This document shows positions 26,992 to 34,045 of a stretch of 34,045 bases of DNA, one piece after another. Origin of the DNA: a bacterium (lineage in GTDB: Bacteria; Cyanobacteriota; Vampirovibrionia; Gastranaerophilales; Gastranaerophilaceae). A program made the translations under genes and the position numbers. Numbering within the stretch: the first letter of the stretch is position 1; each line of letters opens with the position of its first letter. The stretch spans positions 1 through 34,045 of the forward strand of contig JAFYDY010000009.1 in the NCBI GenBank assembly GCA_017544545.1, given 5' to 3'. The notes beneath the pieces are model-generated. The model was given only the letters and a program-made list of their open reading frames with translations. It made no database searches and was not told the origin of the DNA.

Positions 26992-27020
26992 TTGCTTTTA
27001 AAAAGTTTTTTCAGTAAAAT
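26992..27020 (+). promoter_or_regulatory. Promoter of the 27048-fabG block
   Basis: TTGCTT (26992-26997), a 17-base spacer and TAAAAT (27015-27020). The start site near 27027 leaves about 20 bases before ATG 27048, enough for the AAAAGGAG Shine-Dalgarno. This probably drives the small ORF, DUF177, rpmF and possibly the fatty-acid genes. Confidence 0.7.
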
Positions 27021-27047
27021 AGTTGTACTTAGCAAAAGGAGAAATTT

Positions 27048-27302
27048 ATGGCACAACAATTTAATCCAAACGCACAAAATATTAAAATACGTTATGCTGT
27101 TTTGGTATTCTTAAAAGGCTCAACTGCTCCGTTGGTTTTGTATGTAAACGAATATATGGATCTTTACCGTGAATTGTCGGAATATATGAAATCAAATCAG
27201 GCTGTTGTTATTGAAAAAGAAACCGAAGGGCCTTTAAAGAAAGTGTGCTTCGCCTCCAATCAAATTGCTGCAGTTGCAATTCAGGAAGAACAATATTTAT
27301 AA
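27048..27302 (+). CDS. Hypothetical small protein leading the rpmF-fab block, 84 aa
   Basis: I do not recognise this family. The ATG follows AAAAGGAG. It looks like a compact alpha/beta fold: KIRYAVLVFLKG strand, PLVLYVNEYMDLYRELSEYM strand plus helix, AVVIEKETEG strand, and CFASNQIAAVAIQEEQYL strand. It has one Cys and no signal peptide. The stop codon is two bases before the next ATG, which suggests translational coupling with the DUF177 gene and a role linked to ribosome or lipid gene expression; that link is inference. Size and layout suggest a small regulatory or RNA-binding protein, but nothing proves this. Confidence 0.75.
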   Translation: MAQQFNPNAQNIKIRYAVLVFLKGSTAPLVLYVNEYMDLYRELSEYMKSNQAVVIEKETEGPLKKVCFASNQIAAVAIQEEQYL

Positions 27303-27304
27303 AA

Positions 27305-27808
27305 ATGAAAACCATTTTATCACTGGACGAACTGGAAAATAGCGAACATAAAACACTATACTTTACTTTCAATGAAAAAATTGAAGGTCTGAATTGTGTT
27401 ACCCCGATACACGCACAATTATGTGCAAAATCTCTGGAGGATTTTGTACAAATTACAGGAAATGTTAAAGGAAAAGTTTTACTTGAATGCGATTTATGTT
27501 TGGATAAATTTGAATATGATGTTGATTTTGAACTTGATGAGATGTTCTCAAAAGGTTCACTAATAGGCGATTACACAGAATCGGGACAAGAGTTTGAAAT
27601 CAAAGACGGACAATTTGTTACAGATTTGAACGGAGAAAATGAAATAGATATTTATGACTTATTGTATCAATCCGTAATATTAAGTTTCCCAAATAAAAAA
27701 GTTTGTGGTATTAATTGTAAAGGGAAGGAATATCTAACCGAAGAAAATGATATCACTGATCCAAGACTGGAAGTCTTTAATAATCTCCAAATTAACCCAA
27801 AAAAGTAG
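27305..27808 (+). CDS. yceD: DUF177 (YceD/Rlm-type) protein upstream of rpmF
   Basis: This 167-aa YceD/DUF177-family protein has the hallmark VLLECDLCLDKFEYDVDFELDEMF (a CxxC followed by acidic strands) and a second Cys pair, CGINCKG, near the C-terminus. Members almost always precede rpmF and are implicated in 23S rRNA or ribosome maturation. The start is ATG 27305, two bases after the previous stop; its only Shine-Dalgarno-like GGAAG is about 17 bases away, so coupling is likely. rpmF starts 70 bases after its stop. Confidence 0.92.
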   Translation: MKTILSLDELENSEHKTLYFTFNEKIEGLNCVTPIHAQLCAKSLEDFVQITGNVKGKVLLECDLCLDKFEYDVDFELDEMFSKGSLIGDYTESGQEFEIKDGQFVTDLNGENEIDIYDLLYQSVILSFPNKKVCGINCKGKEYLTEENDITDPRLEVFNNLQINPKK

Positions 27809-27878
27809 TGTTGATTGAATTTTAATTCATCACACGTTGTAAAAGACAGTTAGTACATGAAATAAAAAGGAAAGAAAA

Positions 27879-28259
27879 ATGGCAGTACCAAAGAAAAGAA
27901 CAGGACATTCGGCTCAGGGAAGCAGAAGAGCTAATTGGAAAGCTACCAAACCGACAACAACAAAATGTCCTAATTGCGGCGCTACAGTTCTGGCACATAC
28001 AGTATGCACAGTTTGCGGAACTTACAAAGGTCAGCCCGTAAAATTAGCAGATAAAGCTGCAGCAGCAATGGCAGCTGAACCGGCTAAAAAAACTGTAAAG
28101 AAAGCTGAAACAGCTACAAAAGCTACTCCGGAAGCAGAAAAAGTTGAAAAGACTGAAAAAGCTGCAAAAACCACAAAAACCACAAAAACTACAAAGTCTA
28201 CTAAGACTGCAAGTGCAGCAAAAACAACAAAGGCTAAAGCTAAAAAGACAGAAGAATAA
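27879..28259 (+). CDS. rpmF: Large ribosomal subunit protein bL32 with long Lys/Ala/Thr tail
   Basis: The first 60 or so residues are standard bL32: MAVPKKRTGHSAQGSRRA followed by the zinc ribbon CPNCGATVLAHTVCTVCG (Cys pairs at about 29/32 and 43/46). bL32 is usually 55-65 aa; this protein is 126 aa. The added 65 or so residues are low-complexity KAETATKATPEAEK and TTKTTKTTKSTKTASAAK, like a histone-H1-type tail. The coding DNA there is a near-tandem ACAAAAACC repeat. The start follows AAAAAGGAAAG. The gene lies between DUF177 and plsX, the common conserved order. Function in the 50S subunit is certain for the core; the tail is unexplained. Confidence 0.96.
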   Translation: MAVPKKRTGHSAQGSRRANWKATKPTTTKCPNCGATVLAHTVCTVCGTYKGQPVKLADKAAAAMAAEPAKKTVKKAETATKATPEAEKVEKTEKAAKTTKTTKTTKSTKTASAAKTTKAKAKKTEE

Positions 28260-28267
28260 CAGAGATG

Positions 28268-28298
28268 AGAGTGAAGTGAAATAATTTCACTTCACTCT
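28268..28298. repeat. Perfect 14-bp inverted repeat between rpmF and plsX
   Basis: AGAGTGAAGTGAAA (28268-28281) and TTTCACTTCACTCT (28285-28298) are exact inverted arms with a 3-base TAA loop. There is no T run, so it is not a plain terminator. It sits 26 bases before the plsX ATG. It could be an RNase processing hairpin or an operator for the fatty-acid genes. Confidence 0.8.
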
Positions 28299-28324
28299 GA
28301 TAATTCTTATCAAAAGGGGAGAGT

Positions 28325-29389
28325 ATGGCAAGAATCGCAATAGATGCAATGGGCGGAGATTACGCACCAAGAACTATAGTAGAAGGAGCATTGTGGGCGG
28401 CACAGGAATATGGTGTCGGTCTGGAACTTGTCGGAAGACAAGATGAAATTCAGGCAGAAATTGACCGAATTAAATCTGCCGGTTACATTCTTTCTGATTG
28501 CGGAACAAAAGGTCATAAAAGAAGAATTAAAATTGATGTAGACACTATTGATTATACAATCAGTCACGCTAACGAAGTTATCGGTATGGGAGAAGCCGTC
28601 GGACAATCTATTCGCAGAAAACAGGATTCCTCCATTGTTGCAGCTGTCAAAGCTGTAGCCGAAGGCAGATGTGAAGCTGTTGTATCAGCCGGCTCAACAG
28701 GTGCGGCAATGGCTGCAAGTTTGTTTGGCTTAGGCAGAATCCACGGTGTTACAAGACCTGCAATTGCAGTTACCCTTCCGACTATGGGAAAACCTGTTGT
28801 ACTGATTGATGGTGGTGCAAACAGTGATTGTACCGCTGAGATGCTTGCTCAATTTGCAGAAATGGGTTTGGTTTATGATGAAGACATCGTTGGAGTTGAA
28901 AACCCAAGAGTCGGAATTTTGAGTATCGGCGAAGAAGAAGGTAAAGGTAATGCTTTAGTTAAAGAAGCATATCCTCTATTGAAAGATTTACATGAACAGG
29001 GCAGAATTAATTTTGTCGGAAATATTGAAGGAAAAGAATTGTGCATAAACAAAGCTGACGTTGTTGTTTGTGACGGTTTTGCCGGAAATATTGCATTAAA
29101 AGTAACCGAAGGTACTGCATCACTGTTGATAAAAATGATTTCAACTGAATTTAAGTCTGATTTAATCGGTTGTATTGTCGGCTTGATGGCAAAACCTGTT
29201 TTAAGAAGAATTTTAAAACGAACTAACTGGGAAGGCTTTGGCGGCATGCTTTTATTAGGTGTCAAAGGAATCTCGGTTATCGCTCACGGAAGAAGTTCAT
29301 CTTACGCTATGAAAAACGCCGTACGGGCTGCCGTAAGAGTTCTGAACAAAGATATAAATTCAAAAATCGCAGAAAAGATAAACAGATAG
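28325..29389 (+). CDS. plsX: Phosphate acyltransferase PlsX
   Basis: This 354-aa enzyme converts acyl-ACP and phosphate to acyl-phosphate, the acyl donor for PlsY in phosphatidic-acid synthesis. It opens with RIAIDAMGGDYAPRTIVEG. Also visible are the SIRRKQDSSIVAAVKAVAEG region, VSAGSTGAAMAAS, NPRVGILSIGEEEGKG, FVGNIEGKELC, VCDGFAGNIALKVTEG and the C-terminal LLGVKGISVIAHGRSS. It is slightly longer than typical (about 330-345). The start ATG has AAAAGGGGAG upstream. It is followed by fabH after 9 bases; plsX-fabH-fabD-fabG-acpP-fabF is a classic conserved order. Confidence 0.97.
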   Translation: MARIAIDAMGGDYAPRTIVEGALWAAQEYGVGLELVGRQDEIQAEIDRIKSAGYILSDCGTKGHKRRIKIDVDTIDYTISHANEVIGMGEAVGQSIRRKQDSSIVAAVKAVAEGRCEAVVSAGSTGAAMAASLFGLGRIHGVTRPAIAVTLPTMGKPVVLIDGGANSDCTAEMLAQFAEMGLVYDEDIVGVENPRVGILSIGEEEGKGNALVKEAYPLLKDLHEQGRINFVGNIEGKELCINKADVVVCDGFAGNIALKVTEGTASLLIKMISTEFKSDLIGCIVGLMAKPVLRRILKRTNWEGFGGMLLLGVKGISVIAHGRSSSYAMKNAVRAAVRVLNKDINSKIAEKINR

Positions 29390-29398
29390 GAAATAATT

Positions 29399-30412
29399 AT
29401 GTCCAGCAGTATAAAACCATTAAGAATAGCAGGAATCGGATATTGTGTACCGAGCACGGTAATCACTAATGACGATTTGACAAAGCTTTATGATACATCT
29501 GATGAATGGATTTATACAAGAACAGGCATAAAAGAACGCAGAGTTGTTTCAGGAAATGAAACTGCCATCGATTTGGGATTGGATGCAGCTAAAAAAGCTC
29601 TCAAAAAATCAGGATTTAAACCGGAAGATATTGATTGTGTTATCTCTGCATCATCAGCTCCCCCGCAGCTATATCCTACAATGGCATGTACTATTCAGGA
29701 TAAATTGGGAATTCCGGGTAATATTCCGGCTTTTGATATTACTGCTGCGTGTACCGGTTTGATTTATGCTCTTCAGATTGCAAGAGGTTTTATCGGAATC
29801 GGAATATACAAAACAATCCTGATTCTTGCAGCTGATAACAACTCAAAAATTACAGACTGGAATGACAGAGGAACATCAATTCTGTTTGGCGACGGAGCGG
29901 GGGCAATGGTTGTGACTGAAGCTCTTGACGGAGTTGATGATATACTTGCACTGAATATGAGTGCAAACGGTACTATCGGACAACTTATTTTTACCGATAT
30001 GCCGGGTCAAAATTGCCCACTGGTAACACCAAACAATTATGTTGGTGACGGCAAAATCCATATGAACGGAAAAGAAGTTTATAAATTTGCTGTTACAACC
30101 GTTCCTAAATATGTTGAAGAATGCATTGCATCAGCAGGAATGAAAGCGGAAGACGTAGATTATTTAATTCCGCATCAGGCAAACCAAAGAATTATAGAAG
30201 CAATACAATCCAGATTGAAATATTCTGATGAAAAGGTTATTTCTAATATAAAATATTACGGAAATACTTCGGCAGCTTCTATTCCGATTGCATTAGGAGA
30301 AGGAGTTGAACAGGGTAAAATAAGACTCGGATCAACTGCCGTACTTTGCGGATTCGGTGCCGGTATGACATGGGGTGCTGCTGTTGTTCGCCTCAGAGAA
30401 GGTATTTGTTAG
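29399..30412 (+). CDS. fabH: Beta-ketoacyl-ACP synthase III
   Basis: This 337-aa condensing enzyme starts fatty-acid synthesis by joining acyl-CoA and malonyl-ACP. The catalytic triad is visible: Cys118 in DITAACTGLIYAL, His in YLIPHQANQR (about residue 255) and Asn in YYGNTSAASIP (about 284). EWIYTRTGIKERR is the substrate-channel segment and GFGAGMTWGAAVVR closes the protein. The start ATG follows AGGAAATAATT. It lies between plsX and fabD, with a 25-base gap to fabD. Confidence 0.97.
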   Translation: MSSSIKPLRIAGIGYCVPSTVITNDDLTKLYDTSDEWIYTRTGIKERRVVSGNETAIDLGLDAAKKALKKSGFKPEDIDCVISASSAPPQLYPTMACTIQDKLGIPGNIPAFDITAACTGLIYALQIARGFIGIGIYKTILILAADNNSKITDWNDRGTSILFGDGAGAMVVTEALDGVDDILALNMSANGTIGQLIFTDMPGQNCPLVTPNNYVGDGKIHMNGKEVYKFAVTTVPKYVEECIASAGMKAEDVDYLIPHQANQRIIEAIQSRLKYSDEKVISNIKYYGNTSAASIPIALGEGVEQGKIRLGSTAVLCGFGAGMTWGAAVVRLREGIC

Positions 30413-30437
30413 GAAGATTAGTTTATAGGGATATAAT

Positions 30438-31385
30438 ATGACAAAAAAAATAGCATTTTTGTTTCCGGGACAGGGTTCACAATCTGTCGGAATGGGAAAA
30501 GATTTATATGATAGTTACCCCGCAGCAAAAGAAATTTTTGATACTGCCGATAAGGTTTTGGGAAAAAGTATTTCAAACATATGTTTTTGCGGACCGGAAG
30601 ACGATTTAAAATTGACAATAAACACTCAGCCTGCAATTGTAACAACATCAATAGCAGCTTTAGAAGCTTTAAAATCCGAATTTGATATTACACCGACATG
30701 CACAGCCGGTCACAGTTTGGGTGAATATTGTGCTATGTATGCCTCAGGAGTTATGAATTTAGAAACAACCCTGAAGGCAATTCAAAAAAGAGCCAACCTG
30801 ATGAGCGAAACAAAAGGCGGAGCTATGGCTGCAATATTAAACGCACCCGAAGGAAGTCTTGAAAAAGCTTTGGAAGAAGCATCTTCTATCGGTTATGTTG
30901 ATGTTGCAAATTATAATTCACCCGTTCAGGTTGTAATAACAGGCGATGAGGCAGCTGTTTCAAAAGCAGGCGAGCTTTTATCAGCAGCCGGAGCAAGAAG
31001 AGTTGTACCTCTAGCTGTTTCCGGAGCTTTCCATTCAAAATATATGGAACAGGCCGGTGAAAAATTTAAAGAATTTGTTTCTGAACTGGAAATAAATAAT
31101 GCACAAGTTCCGGTATTTACAAACGTTGATGCTTCCGCAACTATATTGGGGGCTGAATTTAAAAATAAAATACCAAGACAGATTTATTCATCAGTTCAGT
31201 GGACAAAAACCATTCAAAATATGATAAAAGACGGGGTTGATACATTTATTGAAATCGGGCCGGGGAAAGTTCTTTCCGGTTTGGTCAGAAAAATTGAACC
31301 TGATGTCACAACATACAACATCTATGACAAAAATTCTCTGGAAGAAGTAGTATCATCTTTAAAAGAGGAATTAACAAAGGTATAA
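30438..31385 (+). CDS. fabD: Malonyl-CoA:ACP transacylase
   Basis: This 315-aa enzyme loads malonyl groups onto ACP. Motifs are the N-terminal FLFPGQGSQSVGMG, nucleophile Ser93 in AGHSLGEYCAM, the GGAMAAIL segment, SGAFHSKYM with the catalytic His near residue 197, and FIEIGPGKVLSGLVRKI. The start ATG has a weak AGGGAT upstream. It lies within the plsX-fabG block; fabG follows after 43 bases with its own AAGGAGAAAG. Confidence 0.97.
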   Translation: MTKKIAFLFPGQGSQSVGMGKDLYDSYPAAKEIFDTADKVLGKSISNICFCGPEDDLKLTINTQPAIVTTSIAALEALKSEFDITPTCTAGHSLGEYCAMYASGVMNLETTLKAIQKRANLMSETKGGAMAAILNAPEGSLEKALEEASSIGYVDVANYNSPVQVVITGDEAAVSKAGELLSAAGARRVVPLAVSGAFHSKYMEQAGEKFKEFVSELEINNAQVPVFTNVDASATILGAEFKNKIPRQIYSSVQWTKTIQNMIKDGVDTFIEIGPGKVLSGLVRKIEPDVTTYNIYDKNSLEEVVSSLKEELTKV

Positions 31386-31428
31386 GGTATAGTGCAATTA
31401 TTTGCACCGAAAATAAGGAGAAAGTAAT

Positions 31429-32160
31429 ATGACAGAAAGAAAAATTGCTTTAATTACAGGCGGCTCCCGCGGTATAGGTTTTAGCTGTGCAAAAGAACTT
31501 GCCGTGAACGGTTGCGATATCATTATCAATGATATTTGCGATGCTGCTACAGCACAGCCGGCTATTGATGAGATTAAAGCACTTGGAGTTAATGCTTGGT
31601 TTTACCAGTTTGACGTTTCTAATGACGAACAGGTTAAGGCAGCTGTTGACAAAATGATTGAAGAACACGGTCACATCGATATTCTTTTGAACAATGCCGG
31701 TATCACAAAAGACGGTTTGTTCTTGAGAATGGATGCTGAACAATGGGAAAGAGTTATAAAAATCAACCTTGGATCAGCATATTATGTAACACACGCAGTT
31801 ATTAAGTATATGATGAAAGCTCGTCAGGGTTCTATTATCAATATGTCATCCATTGTCGGTGTTCACGGAAACGCAGGTCAGGCAAATTATTCTGCTTCAA
31901 AAGCAGGTTTGATTGGCTTAACAAAAACTCTTGCAAAAGAATTCGGTTCAAGAAACATCAGAGTAAACGCAGTATGTCCCGGATTTATCCAAACAGCAAT
32001 GACTGCTAACCTCGGTAATATTGAAGAATACGCAAAAGCAATACCTATGCAAAGATTTGGCACACCCGAAGATATTGCTAAAGTTGTTAAGTTCTTGGCT
32101 CTTGATACAGACTATGTAACAGGGCAAGCTATTGAAGTTGCAGGCGGTTTGATGTTATAA
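31429..32160 (+). CDS. fabG: 3-oxoacyl-ACP reductase
   Basis: This 243-aa short-chain dehydrogenase reduces 3-ketoacyl-ACP with NADPH. Motifs are ALITGGSRGIGFSCAKEL (cofactor-binding TGxxxGxG), NNAGITKDGLFLRM, the catalytic Ser-Tyr-Lys (MSSIVGVHG, then YSASKAG) and the substrate-loop CPGFIQTAMT. The C-terminus VTGQAIEVAGGLML is typical. A strong AAGGAGAAAG precedes the ATG. It is the last gene before the separate acpP promoter, 113 bases away. Confidence 0.97.
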   Translation: MTERKIALITGGSRGIGFSCAKELAVNGCDIIINDICDAATAQPAIDEIKALGVNAWFYQFDVSNDEQVKAAVDKMIEEHGHIDILLNNAGITKDGLFLRMDAEQWERVIKINLGSAYYVTHAVIKYMMKARQGSIINMSSIVGVHGNAGQANYSASKAGLIGLTKTLAKEFGSRNIRVNAVCPGFIQTAMTANLGNIEEYAKAIPMQRFGTPEDIAKVVKFLALDTDYVTGQAIEVAGGLML

Positions 32161-32170
32161 TTCTCAACCG

Positions 32171-32186
32171 TTACAAATATTTGTAA
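32171..32186. promoter_or_regulatory. Perfect 16-bp palindrome just upstream of the acpP promoter
   Basis: TTACAAATATTTGTAA is an exact palindrome whose end lies 5 bases before the -35 of acpP (about -56 to -41 from the predicted start). This is an operator or activator position. It does not match the FapR (TTAGTAC-) or FabT (TTTGAT-) consensus as I know them. Confidence 0.6.
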
Positions 32187-32191
32187 ATTTC

Positions 32192-32220
32192 TTGCAAAAA
32201 AATATTCATAGGGTTATAAT
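32192..32220 (+). promoter_or_regulatory. Strong promoter of acpP
   Basis: TTGCAA (32192-32197), an exact 17-base spacer and a perfect TATAAT (32215-32220). The start site near 32227 leaves about 47 bases before the acpP ATG. It is the best sigma70-type match in the lipid block and explains high acyl-carrier output. Confidence 0.85.
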
Positions 32221-32273
32221 ATAACCGAAATAGTATTAGTAATACAATTTAAAATTAAAGAGGAAAAGAAAAA

Positions 32274-32510
32274 ATGAGTACATTAGACACAGTAAAAAAA
32301 GTTGTAGTAGATCAATTAAGCGTAGATGAAAAATTAGTTACACCTGAAGCTCGCTTTACAGATGATTTGGGTGCTGATTCTTTAGATACAGTTGAATTGG
32401 TTATGGCTTTAGAAGAAGAATTCAAGTGCGAAATCCCTGATGAAGACGCAGAAAAAATTCAAACAGTTCAAGATGCTGTATCATACATTGACAGCAAATT
32501 AGGTAAGTAA
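32274..32510 (+). CDS. acpP: Acyl carrier protein
   Basis: This 78-aa acidic four-helix ACP has the 4'-phosphopantetheine attachment Ser36 in [20 protein letters not shown]. Length, acidity and the C-terminal [14 protein letters not shown] are standard. The ATG follows AGAGGAAAAG. It has its own promoter and upstream palindrome, and a terminator-like hairpin precedes fabF. That arrangement is expected to give much more ACP than FabF. Confidence 0.98.
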   Translation: MSTLDTVKKVVVDQLSVDEKLVTPEARFTDDLGADSLDTVELVMALEEEFKCEIPDEDAEKIQTVQDAVSYIDSKLGK

Positions 32511-32555
32511 TTATCTCACTAATTTGAGTTTTTTAATTGAATTTATTATATTTAT

Positions 32556-32594
32556 AAATGCGGGTGTGAGATACGTTTTCATATCCGCATTTTT
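32556..32594 (+). terminator. Partial terminator/attenuator between acpP and fabF
   Basis: AAATGCGG (32556-32563) pairs with CCGCATTT (32585-32592), and an inner GTGTGA/TCATAT helix with wobble pairs extends it. A short T run follows. It probably trims most acpP transcripts while allowing some read-through into fabF, for which I see no clear promoter. Confidence 0.65.
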
Positions 32595-32627
32595 ATCAAA
32601 GTTTAAATATTTAATAAGGATATATTT

Positions 32628-33884
32628 ATGAACAAAAGAAGAGTAGTAATTACCGGCTTAGGAGTAGTAACCCCATGCGGTATCGGGATGAAAGATTTTT
32701 GGAACAGTATGGTTGAGGGGAAAAGCGGAGTCTCCCTTATTGAAAGAATTGATACCGAAAAACAGGCAGTAAAAATTGCTGCAGAAATTAAAGATAAAGA
32801 TTTTAACCCTGAAGATTATATAGACCCCAAAGAAGCAAAAAGAATGGACAGATTCACTCAATTTGGTGTTGTTGCAGCAAATGAAGCTATTGCAGATGCC
32901 AAATTAGACGAAGCAGGATATGATCCATACAGAATTGGTGTTTTGGTTAGTTCTGCGGCCGGTGGATTTCATACTTTTGAGAAAAATCACCTGATTATGA
33001 TGGAAAAAGGCCCGACAAAAGGCTCTCCTTTTACGGTTCCTATGTTAATCGTAGATATGGCATCCGGCAGAATTTCTATCCAACACGGATATAAAGGTGT
33101 AAACAAAGTAGTTGTATCAGCTTGTGCAACCGGAACTCATTCTATAGGAGATGCGTTCCGTTCTATTCAGTATGGTGATGCAGATGCAATGGTAGCAGGA
33201 GGCTGCGAAGCAACAATTACCACCTTGGGTATTGGTGCATTTACGGCATGCCGTGCATTATCAAAAAGAAATGATGAGCCGCAAAAAGCATCCAGACCTT
33301 ATGATGTTGATAGAGATGGATTTATAATGGGTGAAGGTGCTGCTGTTATGGTTCTTGAAGAATATGAACACGCAAAAACTCGCGGTGCAAAAATATATGC
33401 CGAAATCGTCGGTTACGGTCAAACTGCAGATGCTCACGATATTGTAGCTCCGGATCCAGAAGGTAAAGGTGCAAAAAAATCAATGGAATTTGCTCTTGCA
33501 GATGCCGGCATGAAGCCTGAGGATATTGATTATATCAACCCACACGGAACAAGTACAGGTTTGGGAGATATGGCAGAATCACAGGCTATTGAACAAATTT
33601 TCGGTGATAAAGAAAAGAATCCGAACTTGTTAGTAAGTTCAACAAAGAGTATGCACGGCCATATGCTTGGTGCAACAGGTGCTGTTGAGGCTATCGTTTG
33701 TACAAAAGTTATTACAGATGGTATTGTTCCTCCAACAATTAACCTTGACCATCAGGATGAACATTGTGCAAACTTAGATTATGTACCGCATAAAGCAAGA
33801 CAAAAGAAAGTCCGTGCAGCACTTTCAAATTCATTCGGTTTTGGCGGACACAACACAACGTTGATCTTCAAAGAAGTACAATAA
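32628..33884 (+). CDS. fabF: Beta-ketoacyl-ACP synthase II
   Basis: This 418-aa KAS II enzyme elongates acyl-ACP. The catalytic Cys-His-His set is present: Cys166 in SACATGTHSIGDAFR, His in NPHGTSTGLGD (about residue 307) and His in KSMHGHMLGATGAVEA (about 344). The opening RRVVITGLGVVTPCG and closing SNSFGFGGHNTTLIF are family hallmarks. The Shine-Dalgarno is modest (AAGGAT, 7 bases before the ATG). It is the last gene of the lipid block and ends at a strong terminator. Confidence 0.98.
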   Translation: MNKRRVVITGLGVVTPCGIGMKDFWNSMVEGKSGVSLIERIDTEKQAVKIAAEIKDKDFNPEDYIDPKEAKRMDRFTQFGVVAANEAIADAKLDEAGYDPYRIGVLVSSAAGGFHTFEKNHLIMMEKGPTKGSPFTVPMLIVDMASGRISIQHGYKGVNKVVVSACATGTHSIGDAFRSIQYGDADAMVAGGCEATITTLGIGAFTACRALSKRNDEPQKASRPYDVDRDGFIMGEGAAVMVLEEYEHAKTRGAKIYAEIVGYGQTADAHDIVAPDPEGKGAKKSMEFALADAGMKPEDIDYINPHGTSTGLGDMAESQAIEQIFGDKEKNPNLLVSSTKSMHGHMLGATGAVEAIVCTKVITDGIVPPTINLDHQDEHCANLDYVPHKARQKKVRAALSNSFGFGGHNTTLIFKEVQ

Positions 33885-33901
33885 TTGCAAATATATAGTT
33901 G

Positions 33902-33931
33902 AAAAAACCTCTCATATACGAGAGGTTTTTT
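33902..33931. terminator. Bidirectional terminator after fabF
   Basis: AAAAAACCTCTC (33902-33913) and GAGAGGTTTTTT (33920-33931) form a perfect 12-bp stem with a 6-base loop, with A and T runs on the two sides. It serves fabF and the convergent transporter. Confidence 0.93.
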
Positions 33932-33932
33932 A

Positions 33933-34045
33933 TTATCTGCTTACACTCTTTTTGAACAAGAATAATAACGGTATCAGAGCAAAACATAAGAAACCGAAGA
34001 TTCTGAAAGAATCCATAAATGCCCACAAGGTAGACTGTTTAAGCA
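33933..34045 (-). CDS. MFS drug transporter (EmrB/DHA2 type), C-terminal fragment
   Basis: The frame leaving the right edge encodes the last 37 residues and stops at 33933-33935. The tail reads QSTLWAFMDSFRIFGFLCF, then ALIPLLFLF and KKSVSR. This is the last transmembrane helix of 14-helix DHA2/EmrB-type multidrug exporters, which typically have QA-x3-AY-x-D-x-F before it. It uses the terminator shared with fabF. The family call rests on this short piece only. Confidence 0.7.
   Translation of the reverse strand, partial: LKQSTLWAFMDSFRIFGFLCFALIPLLFLFKKSVSR

Noticed and set aside
28160-28250. CRISPR-like repeats in the ACAAAAACC tract
   Set aside because: The short near-tandem repeats lie inside the rpmF tail and encode Thr/Lys repeats with no spacers.

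Overview
The window is A/T-rich bacterial chromosome with dense housekeeping genes and no mobile element, rRNA, tRNA or CRISPR that I can see. The best taxonomic clue is the RNA polymerase locus. The beta-prime subunit is encoded by two genes, rpoC1 (568 aa) and rpoC2 (1285 aa), broken at the cyanobacterial position, and rpoC2 carries a roughly 650-residue insertion inside the trigger loop. rpoB is not preceded by rplJ/rplL. With the low G+C, and with non-photosynthetic neighbours such as a type II fatty-acid operon and a ZIP transporter, this suggests a non-photosynthetic member of the cyanobacterial phylum (Melainabacteria/Vampirovibrionia, for example gut Gastranaerophilales). That assignment is inference from gene structure and was not tested by a search.

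Layout. 1-2.5 kb: the 3' end of lepA, a solo LuxR-type HTH gene running convergently into it, a small unknown gene, pgeF (minus), and a second unknown gene. 2.5-11.8 kb: rpoB-rpoC1-rpoC2 with its own promoter, a long and possibly structured leader, hairpins in both intercistronic gaps and a terminator. 11.8-17.1 kb: a lipoprotein and thrC (minus), a secreted repeat protein (plus) abutting a CooC-like ATPase (minus), then rplI and zupT (minus). 17.4-22.8 kb: yggS-sepF (plus), ffh (minus), a lysozyme-like-fold protein (plus), and fba (minus). 22.9-27 kb: a ThiE/TenI-like protein with altered active-site motifs, two tiny minus-strand genes, a GAF-GGDEF-HD-GYP c-di-GMP protein, and a small Cys-rich protein. 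27-33.9 kb: one co-directional block, small ORF - DUF177(yceD) - rpmF - plsX - fabH - fabD - fabG - acpP - fabF. This couples a ribosomal protein to membrane lipid synthesis, and acpP has its own strong promoter plus a downstream terminator-like hairpin. 33.9 kb to the end: the C-terminus of an EmrB-type MFS transporter (minus).

How the genes work together. The window mainly supplies core transcription (RpoB/C1/C2), translation (LepA, L9, L32), protein targeting (Ffh), division (SepF with its usual partner YggS), glycolysis (Fba), threonine synthesis and type II fatty-acid synthesis. The less explained parts are the small genes, the CooC-like ATPase without a visible metalloenzyme client, the non-canonical ThiE/TenI protein, genes that appear to lack a Shine-Dalgarno site and sit almost on their promoter, and several precise palindromes in the lipid operon. 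I do not see a clear new multi-gene system; the findings are single-locus observations.
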